Assembly: GCF_014196425.1 (NCBI RefSeq)
Contig: NZ_JACIDR010000001.1
Location: 930,001 to 994,000 of the forward strand
Length of the DNA: 64,000 nucleotides
Origin: Hansschlegelia beijingensis
GTDB taxonomy: Bacteria; Pseudomonadota; Alphaproteobacteria; Rhizobiales; Methylopilaceae
Direction: 5' to 3'
Shown here: one piece after another, positions 42,658-50,376 of the stretch
How positions within the stretch are numbered: position 1 is the stretch's first letter
Layout: every line of letters begins with the position of its first letter
Translations under genes and position numbers: made by a program
The notes under the pieces: model-generated
Databases searched by the model: none
What the model was told of the DNA's origin: nothing
Seen by the model: only the letters and a program-made list of their open reading frames with translations

Positions 42658-44382
42658 ATGGATTCGAAGGTTTTCGACAAGTCGAAACTGCCTAGCCGGC
42701 ACGTCACCGAGGGCCCGTCGCGCGCCCCGCACCGCTCCTACCTCTACGCCATGGGTCTGACCAAGGCTCAGATCCACCAGCCGCTGGTCGGCGTCGCCTC
42801 GTGCTGGAACGAGGCTGCGCCCTGCAACATCTCCCTGATGCGCCAGGCGCAGGCCGTGAAGAAGGGCGTCGCGGCCGCCAACGGCACGCCGCGCGAGTTC
42901 TGCACCATCACAGTGACCGACGGCATCGCCATGGGCCATGAGGGGATGAAGTCCTCGCTGGCCTCGCGCGAAGTGATCGCGGACTCCGTCGAGCTCACGA
43001 TGCGCGGCCACTGCTACGACGCCCTCGTGGGGCTCGCCGGCTGCGACAAGTCCCTGCCGGGCATGATGATGGCGATGGTGCGCCTCAACGTGCCTTCGAT
43101 CTTCATCTATGGCGGCAGCATCCTGCCCGGCTCGTTCCGCGGCCAGCCCATCACGATCCAGGACGTGTTCGAGGCGGTCGGCAAGCATTCGGTCCACGCG
43201 ATGTCCGACGAGGACCTCGACGAGATCGAGCAGGCGGCCTGCCCGTCCGCCGGCGCCTGCGGCGCGCAGTTCACCGCGAACACCATGGCGACAGTGTCCG
43301 AGGCGATCGGACTGGCGCTGCCCTATTCGGCGGGCGCGCCCGCGCCCTATGAGATCCGCGACCGGTTCTGCATGGCGGCCGGCGAGATGGTCATGGAACT
43401 GATCGCCCGCAACATCCGCCCGCGCGACATCGTCACCCGGAAGGCGCTCGAGAACGCCGCGACTGTGGTGGCGGCTTCAGGCGGATCCACCAACGCTGCG
43501 CTCCATCTGCCGGCGCTGGCCCATGAGGCCGGCATCGAGTTCGACCTGTTCGACGTCGCCGAGATCTTCAGGCGGACGCCATATGTGGCGGATTTGAAGC
43601 CGGGCGGTCGTTATGTCGCCAAAGACTTGTTCGAGGTTGGCGGCGTGCCGCTGCTTATGAAGACTCTGCTCGACCACGGTTTTCTTCATGGCGACTGCAT
43701 CACCGTCACTGGACGCACGATCGCCGAGAACATGGAGAAGGTTCGCTGGAACGCCGACCAGGACGTGGTGCTGCCGGCCGACAGGCCGCTGACCCGGACC
43801 GGCGGCGTGGTGGGGCTGCGGGGCAACCTCGCCCCGGACGGCGCGATCGTGAAGGTCGCGGGCATGAAGGAGCAGCGATTTACCGGACCAGCCCGCTGCT
43901 TCGACAGCGAGGAAGCCTGCTTCGAGGCGGTCTCGAACCGGACCTACGAGGAAGGCGAGGTGCTGGTCATCCGCTATGAGGGCCCCAAGGGCGGCCCGGG
44001 AATGCGCGAGATGCTGGCGACGACCGCTGCGCTGTACGGGCAGGGGATGGGCGACAAGGTCGCGCTCATCACGGACGGCCGGTTTTCGGGCGCGACGCGC
44101 GGCTTCTGCGTCGGGCATGTCGGACCGGAGGCTGCGGTCGGCGGTCCCATCGGGCTCATCCGCGACGGCGACGTGATCACGATCGACGCTGTCGCGGGTT
44201 CGATCGACGTCGCGCTCACGGACGAGGAGCTCGATGCGCGCCGGCAGGGCTGGCGGCCGCGCGACCACGGCTTCGGATCCGGCGCGTTGTGGAAATTCGC
44301 CCAGGGCGTCGGGCCGGCGCGTTTCGGCGCCGTCACCCATCCGGGCGGCAAGCATGAGCGGCGCTCCTATGCCGATGTATGA
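42658..44382 (+). CDS. ilvD: Dihydroxy-acid dehydratase
   Basis: A 574-residue Fe-S dehydratase of branched-chain amino acid synthesis, making 2-oxoisovalerate and its homolog. Cluster-binding motifs [16 protein letters not shown] and [16 protein letters not shown], and the C-terminal [20 protein letters not shown], are intact. ATG 42658 ([16 protein letters not shown]) matches the usual N-terminus; an in-frame ATG at 42586 is rejected. Its 3' end overlaps the exoR-like start by 29 bp. Confidence 0.97.
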   Translation: MDSKVFDKSKLPSRHVTEGPSRAPHRSYLYAMGLTKAQIHQPLVGVASCWNEAAPCNISLMRQAQAVKKGVAAANGTPREFCTITVTDGIAMGHEGMKSSLASREVIADSVELTMRGHCYDALVGLAGCDKSLPGMMMAMVRLNVPSIFIYGGSILPGSFRGQPITIQDVFEAVGKHSVHAMSDEDLDEIEQAACPSAGACGAQFTANTMATVSEAIGLALPYSAGAPAPYEIRDRFCMAAGEMVMELIARNIRPRDIVTRKALENAATVVAASGGSTNAALHLPALAHEAGIEFDLFDVAEIFRRTPYVADLKPGGRYVAKDLFEVGGVPLLMKTLLDHGFLHGDCITVTGRTIAENMEKVRWNADQDVVLPADRPLTRTGGVVGLRGNLAPDGAIVKVAGMKEQRFTGPARCFDSEEACFEAVSNRTYEEGEVLVIRYEGPKGGPGMREMLATTAALYGQGMGDKVALITDGRFSGATRGFCVGHVGPEAAVGGPIGLIRDGDVITIDAVAGSIDVALTDEELDARRQGWRPRDHGFGSGALWKFAQGVGPARFGAVTHPGGKHERRSYADV

Positions 44383-45175
44383 TCGAGCAGCCATAGTCGC
44401 CGCGGCGCTGGTTGCGCTCCTCGGCGCCCTCGGGGCGGCGCACGCCTTCGACGGCGCGCCGTCGACCTCCAAGAAAGAGCCGTCGCCGTTCGAGGCGTTC
44501 CAGACGGGCGCCCGGGCCTATATTGCGGGCGACAAGGCGACAGCGGTGACCTCGCTGCTCGACGCGGCGAAGCGCGGTCACGCGATGGCGCAATGGAAGC
44601 TCGCCCGCATGTACGCCGAGGGCGACGGCGTCGATCGCGACGACGTCAAGGCGTTCGACTATTTCAGCCAGGTCGCCAACGCTCACGCGGACGACGCGCC
44701 GGGCACCATGCAGGCGCGGTTCGTGGCCAATTCCTTCGTCGCGCTCGGCAACTATTATCTGGACGGCGTCCCGAACAGTCCGATCAGGGCGGACCCAGCG
44801 CGCGCCCGCGAGATGTTCGCCTATGCGGCCTCGTACTTCGGCGACCCCGACGCGCAGTACAACCTCGCCCGGATGTATATCGACGGGCCGGATGGCGAGA
44901 AGGACCCGCGGCAGGCCGCGCGTTGGCTCGGACTGGCGGCGAACAAGGGGCAGCGCGAGGCGCAGGCCGTTCTCGGCCACATGCTGTTCAACGGACTTCA
45001 GATACCCCGTCAGCGTGCGCGCGGGCTGATGTGGCTGACGCTCGCCAACGACGCCTCCGGCGGGAGCCAGAAGTGGATCGCCGACCTCTATGGCGAGGCC
45101 CTGGCGGAAGCCTCTCCCGAAGAGCAGGAGACCGCGCAGAGCTACGTGACGGCCTGGAAGAAGGACCGCGAATAG
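44354..45175 (+). CDS. exoR: ExoR-like exported Sel1-repeat protein
   Basis: A 273-residue protein with a signal peptide ([20 protein letters not shown]) and Sel1-type repeats ([55 protein letters not shown]). Layout and motifs ([43 protein letters not shown]) match rhizobial ExoR, the periplasmic inhibitor of the ExoS/ChvI two-component system. ATG 44354 lies within ilvD; ATG 44369 and 44375 are alternatives. No exoS/chvI here. Confidence 0.85.
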   Translation: MSGAPMPMYDRAAIVAAALVALLGALGAAHAFDGAPSTSKKEPSPFEAFQTGARAYIAGDKATAVTSLLDAAKRGHAMAQWKLARMYAEGDGVDRDDVKAFDYFSQVANAHADDAPGTMQARFVANSFVALGNYYLDGVPNSPIRADPARAREMFAYAASYFGDPDAQYNLARMYIDGPDGEKDPRQAARWLGLAANKGQREAQAVLGHMLFNGLQIPRQRARGLMWLTLANDASGGSQKWIADLYGEALAEASPEEQETAQSYVTAWKKDRE

Positions 45176-45297
45176 CTTCGCGGTCTCGCCAGGGCTACGG
45201 CGCGCCGAACGGAAGCGGGGTCGTGGTCGAGACACGCCCGGCGTCACGGGCCTGAAGCCGCCGCCCTGCGCGGCCGAAGCATCTTTCCGCGCGCTGT

Positions 45298-46089
45298 TCA
45301 GAGCGCGAGTTCAGCCACCACCGGCACGTGATCGGACGGCCGCTCCCAGGCGCGGACGTGCTTGTCGATCCGAACGCCCACCAGTCGGTCCGCCGCCTGC
45401 GGCGAGAGCAGCAGGTGGTCGATGCGGATGCCGTCGTTCTTCTGCCAGGCGCCCGCCTGATAGTCCCAGAAGGTGAAGAGGCCGGCTGCGTCGTCGCAGG
45501 CGCGCACGGCGTCCGTCATCCCGAGAGCGAGCAGGCGCCTCCAGGCGGCGCGGGTCTCCGGCAGGAACAGCGCGTCGTGGACCCACGCGGCCGGCCGCTT
45601 CGCATCCTCGGCTGCGGGGATCACGTTGAAGTCGCCGGCCAGCACGAAGATCTCCTCGTGGGCCAGCCGCTCGGCGGCGTGCGCGCGCAGCCGCTCCATC
45701 CAGGCCAGCTTGTAGCCGTATTTCGGCGTGTCGGCGGGGTTGCCGTTCGGCAAGTACAGTCCGCCCAGGCGCACCACGCCCGCCTCGGTCGACACCACCG
45801 CCTCGATGAAGCGGGCGTGTTCGTCCTGCTCATCCCCGCCGAGTCGAACGTGGACGTCCTCCAGAGGATGGCGCGAGAGGATCGCGACGCCGTTATAGGA
45901 CTTCTGCCCGTGGACGGCGACGTTGTAGCCGGCGGCCTCGATCTCGGCCCGAGGAAAGGCTTCGTCGACGCACTTGATCTCCTGCAGGCAGACGAGATCC
46001 GGCTTCGCCTCGTCCAGCCAGCGCAGGAGCAGCTCGAGACGCGTCTTGATGGAGTTCACGTTCCAGGTCGCGATCTGCACGTTCTTCAT
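45298..46089 (-). CDS. xth: Exodeoxyribonuclease III
   Basis: A 263-residue AP endonuclease/3'-exonuclease of base-excision repair. Motifs IATWNVNSIKTR, CLQEIKCVDEAFP, VLAGDFNVIP, IRIDHLLLS and the C-terminal SDHVPVVAEL supply all metal and catalytic residues. ATG 46089 follows GGGGAG. Its promoter must lie in or after the sRNA terminator just upstream. Confidence 0.96.
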   Translation of the reverse strand: MKNVQIATWNVNSIKTRLELLLRWLDEAKPDLVCLQEIKCVDEAFPRAEIEAAGYNVAVHGQKSYNGVAILSRHPLEDVHVRLGGDEQDEHARFIEAVVSTEAGVVRLGGLYLPNGNPADTPKYGYKLAWMERLRAHAAERLAHEEIFVLAGDFNVIPAAEDAKRPAAWVHDALFLPETRAAWRRLLALGMTDAVRACDDAAGLFTFWDYQAGAWQKNDGIRIDHLLLSPQAADRLVGVRIDKHVRAWERPSDHVPVVAELAL

Positions 46090-46116
46090 CTCCCCGGGCC
46101 GCGGCAGGCAATAGAC

Positions 46117-46193
46117 GAAAAAAAGGCCGCTCGCGAGGCGAGCGGCCTAAGTCTAGGGAGGAAACGCCCAAGGAGGGCAAACGACAGAAAGCG
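46117..46193 (-). ncRNA. mmgR: mmgR/alpha-r8-family trans-acting small RNA
   Basis: On the minus strand a hairpin GCCC-TCCTT-GGGC (46178-46166) is followed by TTTCCTCCCT (46164-46155), the invariant 10-mer I recall for the alphaproteobacterial alpha-r8 (mmgR) sRNA. Then comes a perfect 11-bp terminator stem (46148-46138 with 46134-46124) and a run of seven T. In Sinorhizobium this RNA is about 77 nt and limits polyhydroxybutyrate accumulation; the exposed CCTCCC suggests pairing with Shine-Dalgarno sites. The 5' end is estimated from that length. Confidence 0.72.
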
Positions 46194-46455
46194 CAAACCG
46201 TCCGTCGCTCCCGATTATTTCGCCTTTCCTCCGCGATTTTTCCAGTACTGCGATCGAAAATCGGGCCGCGCGAAACGACGCAGGCGGCCGCCACTCGCTT
46301 GATCGGATATCTCGATCGTCGCCCGCGAGGCGCGCGATGGGCCGTTGCCTCCCGCAAGCATGAGAATCAACCACATAGACGCCACAGAAATGTGCGGACG
46401 ATGGCTAAATCCTCAGCAACGGCGATGGCCGCCGAGCCGCCGCGGGCGGCCGTCC

Positions 46456-47175
46456 CTAGATCAACTCGCGCTCGGAAGCCGAGCCCTGGCGGTAGAATGG
46501 GGTGGGCAGATCGCGCTCCAGCCCGTTCTCCAGGCGCTCCGCCAGATCACGGAGAACGAGGCCGGTGATCGCCGGCAGATCAAGCCGTCGCGCCTCGTCG
46601 AAGGTCACCCAGACCAACTCGACCAGCTCTGCGTCCGGATGGATGACGTCGGCTCGCGTGGCTGACACGAGCGACCGGTCGGCCGCGAAGAAGCGCGTGT
46701 CGAAGCGGCGAGGCCGGCCAGGAGGGGTGATCGCCCGGGCGACCAGGTGAAGACCCTCGAGCGACGGGAAGACGCTCGCTTCCGCGAACGCCTTCCACGA
46801 CTCGCTTCGTGCGTGGAAGCCCTCCATCTCGGCCTCGCCGATCAGCAGCCCGGTCTCTTCCGCGAGTTCCCGGAGCGCCGCGAGTCCGTAGGCGCGGGCG
46901 CGGGTGATCGACGGGCGAGCCACGCGGGCCTGCAGGCTGCGCTCGACGTGCGGCGCGTATGTGCCGGCGACGTTGACGCGGCCGTCCTCCGGTTCGACGC
47001 GCCCGCCCGGGAACACGTACTTGCCGGGCATGAACCGCACGGCATGGTGCCGGCGGCCCATGAGGACTTTCGGTTCGGACTCGGAGCGGTCGAGCAGGAT
47101 GAGCGTCGCGGCGTCCCTGATCGGCTGCCGCGGCTTCCGGCCTTGCGGCGCTGCCGACGCTTCCGGCGCGCTCAC
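46456..47175 (-). CDS. NUDIX hydrolase
   Basis: A 239-residue NUDIX-fold hydrolase. The Nudix box is recognisable as GLAALRELAEETGLLIGE (G-x5-E-x7-REUXEE-type, with variation), preceded by KYVFPGGRVEPEDG. Substrate unknown; this long subgroup is common in alphaproteobacteria next to DUF983 and rnr. Starts with GTG 47175, overlapping the DUF983 stop by 4 bp, so it is the last gene of that operon. Confidence 0.9.
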   Translation of the reverse strand: MSAPEASAAPQGRKPRQPIRDAATLILLDRSESEPKVLMGRRHHAVRFMPGKYVFPGGRVEPEDGRVNVAGTYAPHVERSLQARVARPSITRARAYGLAALRELAEETGLLIGEAEMEGFHARSESWKAFAEASVFPSLEGLHLVARAITPPGRPRRFDTRFFAADRSLVSATRADVIHPDAELVELVWVTFDEARRLDLPAITGLVLRDLAERLENGLERDLPTPFYRQGSASERELI

Positions 47176-47621
47176 GCCTGAGGCGTGGGCCTGAGGCCGC
47201 CGTCCGCGGGCAGCCCATCATCCTCGCCGCCGAAGCCATGCATCCGGAGCGCCCACTGCAGGCCCACCAGGGAGCCTTTCACGGGCGGCAGCAGGAGGAG
47301 CGAGAGGATCACCGTCAGCGGCAGCCACAGGGCCATGTGGAGCCAGACCGGCGGCTGGTAGGCCAGCTCCACCGCCAGGATCAGAGCCACGATCACGTGG
47401 CCGACGATGGAGATCACCACATAGGGAGGCGCGTCGTCGGCGCGCTGGTGGTGGAGCTCCTCGGTGCAGGCGGCGCACTGCGGCGCGACCTTGAGATAGC
47501 TGCCGAACATGCGGCCCTGTCCGCAGGCGGGGCAGCGGCACAGCGACCCGCGCAGCAGGGAGCGCCCGATCAGGCGCGGCTCTGGAGCGTCTCTGGAAGC
47601 GGTCTTTACCTCGAAGCTCAT
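47172..47621 (-). CDS. DUF983 family membrane protein
   Basis: A 149-residue protein with an N-terminal zinc-ribbon (CRCPACGQGRMFGSYLKV followed by CAACTEEL) and two transmembrane segments (VVISIVGHVIVALILAVELA, LWLPLTVILSLLLLPPVKG). Function unknown. ATGA overlaps with both rnr and the NUDIX gene show tight coupling; this trio is conserved in alphaproteobacteria. Confidence 0.9.
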   Translation of the reverse strand: MSFEVKTASRDAPEPRLIGRSLLRGSLCRCPACGQGRMFGSYLKVAPQCAACTEELHHQRADDAPPYVVISIVGHVIVALILAVELAYQPPVWLHMALWLPLTVILSLLLLPPVKGSLVGLQWALRMHGFGGEDDGLPADGGLRPTPQA

Positions 47622-49969
47622 CGGGATCCCTTGCCTTTCGAGCCGCGCGTCGCGCGCGCGCCCTTCTTACGACCCCCGGGCGCATTTTTCGAATCCCCAG
47701 CCGCGGCGCGTCGCGAGCCACGCTTGCCTCGGCCCGCGGGGCGGCCAGGCTGTCCTTCGGACAGCATCTCGAAGCGCAGGGCGCCGGCGACCGGCGCGGC
47801 CTCGACCAGCTTGACCTCGACCGTGTCGCCGAGCCGGTAGCGTTCCCCGGTCCGCTCCCCGACGAGGGCGCGAGCGGCCTCGTCATGAGAGAAGTATTCC
47901 GCGCCGAGGGTCGAGATCGGGACGAAGCCGTCCGCGCCGGTCTCGTCGAGTTTCACGAACAGGCCCGAGCGGGTCACGCCGGCGATCCGCCCGGTGAACG
48001 TCGCGCCGACACGGTCGGCGAGGAAGTGCGCGATGAGCCGGTCCACGGTCTCGCGCTCCGCGGCCATGGCGCGCCGCTCGGCCGCGGAGATGCGGGCGCC
48101 GATCTCGCCCAGCGTCTCGGCCGTGGCGCTGTCAGGCAGCCCGTCGGATCCGAGGTCGAGCCCCCGGATCAGCGCGCGATGCACGATCAGGTCGGCGTAG
48201 CGGCGGATCGGCGAGGTGAAATGCGCATAGCGGCGCAGGTTGAGGCCGAAATGGCCGTAGTTCTCGGCCGCGTACTCGGCCTGAGCCTGGGTCCGGAGCA
48301 CCACCTCGTTGATCAGGCTCGCGCTTTCGCTTTCAGCCGTCCGCGCCAGGATGCGGTTGAAGTGCATCGGCCGGAGATTGCCGGACTGGGCGAACTCGAT
48401 GTCCAGCGTCTTGAGCAGCTCGCGAAGCGCCTCGAGCTTTTCCAGCGAGGGCGCGTCATGGACCCGGTAGACCAGCGGCGTGCGCCGCGCCTCGAGCGTC
48501 TCGGCCGCGGCGACGTTCGCCTGGATCATGAATTCTTCGATCAGCCTGTGCGCGTCGAGCCGCGGGGGCACGATCACGCGGTCGACGGTGCCGTCGGGCT
48601 TCAGCAGCAACTTGCGCTCGGGCAGGTCGAGGTCGAGCGGGCCGCGCGCGTCGCGCGCCGTCTTGAGCGCCGCATAGGCGGCCCAGAGCGGCTTCAGGAC
48701 CGGCTCGAGCAGCGGTCCGGTCGCGTCGTCGGGCGCGCCGTCGATCGCAGCCTGCGCCTGGCTGTAGGAGAGCTTGGCGGCGGACCGCATCATCACCCGG
48801 TGGAACGAGTGGCGAAGCTTGCGCCCGTCCTTGCCGATCCACATCCGGACAGCGAGGGCAGGGCGGTTCTCCTTCTCACGCAGCGAGCAGAGATCGTTGG
48901 AGATGCGCTCCGGCAGCATCGGAACCACGCGGTCCGGGAAGTAGACCGAGTTTCCGCGCTCCAACGCCTCGCGATCGAGCGCCGAGCCCGGATGCACATA
49001 GGCGGCGACGTCCGCGATCGCGACGGTGACGATATGGCCGCCCGCGTTCGCCGGGTCCGGGTCGGGCTCGGCGTGGACAGCGTCGTCGTGGTCCTTGGCG
49101 TCCGCCGGGTCGATCGTGATCAACGGGACCCGCCGCCAGTCCTCACGTCCCTGGAGGGAAGCGGCGGGCGCAGCCTCCGCCTCTGCGAGCGCGGCCGCCG
49201 GGAAGACATGCGGGATCTGATGAGCGTGGATCGCGATCAGGCTGACCGCGCGCTCGCTCTTCAGCGAGCCGAGTCGCTCGCGCACCCGGGCGGCGGGGAG
49301 GCCGTAGCGGCCCTCCTTGATGATGTCGGCGGAGATCAGATCGCCGTCCTTGGCGCCGCCGGAGTCCGCGGTGGCGATCGCGAGCTCGCGGCCCGCGTTG
49401 CGCTTCTCCACGGGCACGAGCCGGCCCGAGCCGTCCGGCAGAAGCCGGAAGATGCCCAGAACCCGCGCGGACTGCTTCGACAGCACCTTGATGACGCGGC
49501 CATGATGCGTGGCGCCGCCCGGCTCGACCTCCTCAAGCGGTTCGGCCCGGACCAGGACGCGGTCGCCGATCCCCGGCGCGAGGCCCGGCTTGCGCCCGCG
49601 CGAAGGCGCAGGGTCGATCAGTATCCTCGGCGGGGCGCCGTGCTCCTCCTCATCCCACTCGGCGGGCTCCGCGAGCAACTCGCCATCGCGGTCGCGGCCG
49701 ACGACGTCGGCCAGCACGACGGAGGGCAGGGCGCCGGAGCGTGCGAGCCGCTTGCCCCTCCGGGCGACGACGCCTTCGTCCTGCAACTCGTGCAGCATGC
49801 GCTTCAGTTCGACCCGCTCGGCGCCGGAGATCCGGAACGCGCGCGCGATCTCGCGCTTGCCGACCTTGCCGCCTTCAGAAGCGATGAAGGCCACCAGCTC
49901 GTCGCGCGACGGCAGGCCGCGGGATGGTGCGCTGGGGGCTGCGGTCTTGGGAGAGGTCTTCCGGGCCAA
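47618..49969 (-). CDS. rnr: Ribonuclease R
   Basis: A 783-residue 3'-5' exoribonuclease that degrades structured RNA. N-terminal winged-helix (RDELVAFIASEGGKVGKREI), cold-shock domains, RNB catalytic core (ITIDPADAKDHDDAVHAEPD with the metal-binding aspartates), FTSPIRRYADLIVHR and a C-terminal S1 domain ending in a Lys/Arg/Gly-rich tail. Starts at TTG 49969. Heads the rnr-DUF983-NUDIX unit. Confidence 0.96.
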   Translation of the reverse strand: MARKTSPKTAAPSAPSRGLPSRDELVAFIASEGGKVGKREIARAFRISGAERVELKRMLHELQDEGVVARRGKRLARSGALPSVVLADVVGRDRDGELLAEPAEWDEEEHGAPPRILIDPAPSRGRKPGLAPGIGDRVLVRAEPLEEVEPGGATHHGRVIKVLSKQSARVLGIFRLLPDGSGRLVPVEKRNAGRELAIATADSGGAKDGDLISADIIKEGRYGLPAARVRERLGSLKSERAVSLIAIHAHQIPHVFPAAALAEAEAAPAASLQGREDWRRVPLITIDPADAKDHDDAVHAEPDPDPANAGGHIVTVAIADVAAYVHPGSALDREALERGNSVYFPDRVVPMLPERISNDLCSLREKENRPALAVRMWIGKDGRKLRHSFHRVMMRSAAKLSYSQAQAAIDGAPDDATGPLLEPVLKPLWAAYAALKTARDARGPLDLDLPERKLLLKPDGTVDRVIVPPRLDAHRLIEEFMIQANVAAAETLEARRTPLVYRVHDAPSLEKLEALRELLKTLDIEFAQSGNLRPMHFNRILARTAESESASLINEVVLRTQAQAEYAAENYGHFGLNLRRYAHFTSPIRRYADLIVHRALIRGLDLGSDGLPDSATAETLGEIGARISAAERRAMAAERETVDRLIAHFLADRVGATFTGRIAGVTRSGLFVKLDETGADGFVPISTLGAEYFSHDEAARALVGERTGERYRLGDTVEVKLVEAAPVAGALRFEMLSEGQPGRPAGRGKRGSRRAAAGDSKNAPGGRKKGARATRGSKGKGSR

Positions 49970-50015
49970 CTTCGTCCTGCCTGCGGCTGCGCAGCCTGCT
50001 CGCGTCTCGGCGGCG

Positions 50016-50357
50016 TTACTTCTCAGCTGCGATGTGGTCCAGCAGGCCGACGGCGGCGCGCTCGATGGTCATCAGCGGGTTGGCCAGGCAGTACTCGTCG
50101 ACCCATTTCGTCAGAGTCTCGGGCCGGACGTCCACGTCCTTCAGCTTCAGTCCCTCGCGGGCGAAGCCCGCGCCGGTGACGAAACCGTGCACCCACGATT
50201 GGTACGCCTCCGCCTTCGCCTGATTGGTGCGCTGCGCGTCGATCCATGCGCCGCAGCGGCGCGAGCCGACCCCCCAGACCACATAGGAACCGGCGGCCGC
50301 TTCCATCACCGGAGATGCGAGCGCCAGCACCATGGCGGTAATCGCGACCTTCTTCAT
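50016..50357 (-). CDS. Small exported protein (Rap1a/HdeA-like)
   Basis: A 113-residue protein with a signal peptide (MKKVAITAMVLALASPVMEA). The mature part has SRRCGAWIDAQR, YQSWVHGFVTGAG and VDEYCLANPLMTIERAAVGLL, giving two cysteines that likely form a disulfide. The pattern matches small periplasmic proteins related to Rap1a/Tai immunity and HdeA, widespread in Hyphomicrobiales; no T6SS is nearby. Lies between topA and rnr on the same strand. Confidence 0.78.
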   Translation of the reverse strand: MKKVAITAMVLALASPVMEAAAGSYVVWGVGSRRCGAWIDAQRTNQAKAEAYQSWVHGFVTGAGFAREGLKLKDVDVRPETLTKWVDEYCLANPLMTIERAAVGLLDHIAAEK

Positions 50358-50376
50358 TTGGTTCCCCGTCGAGCGT

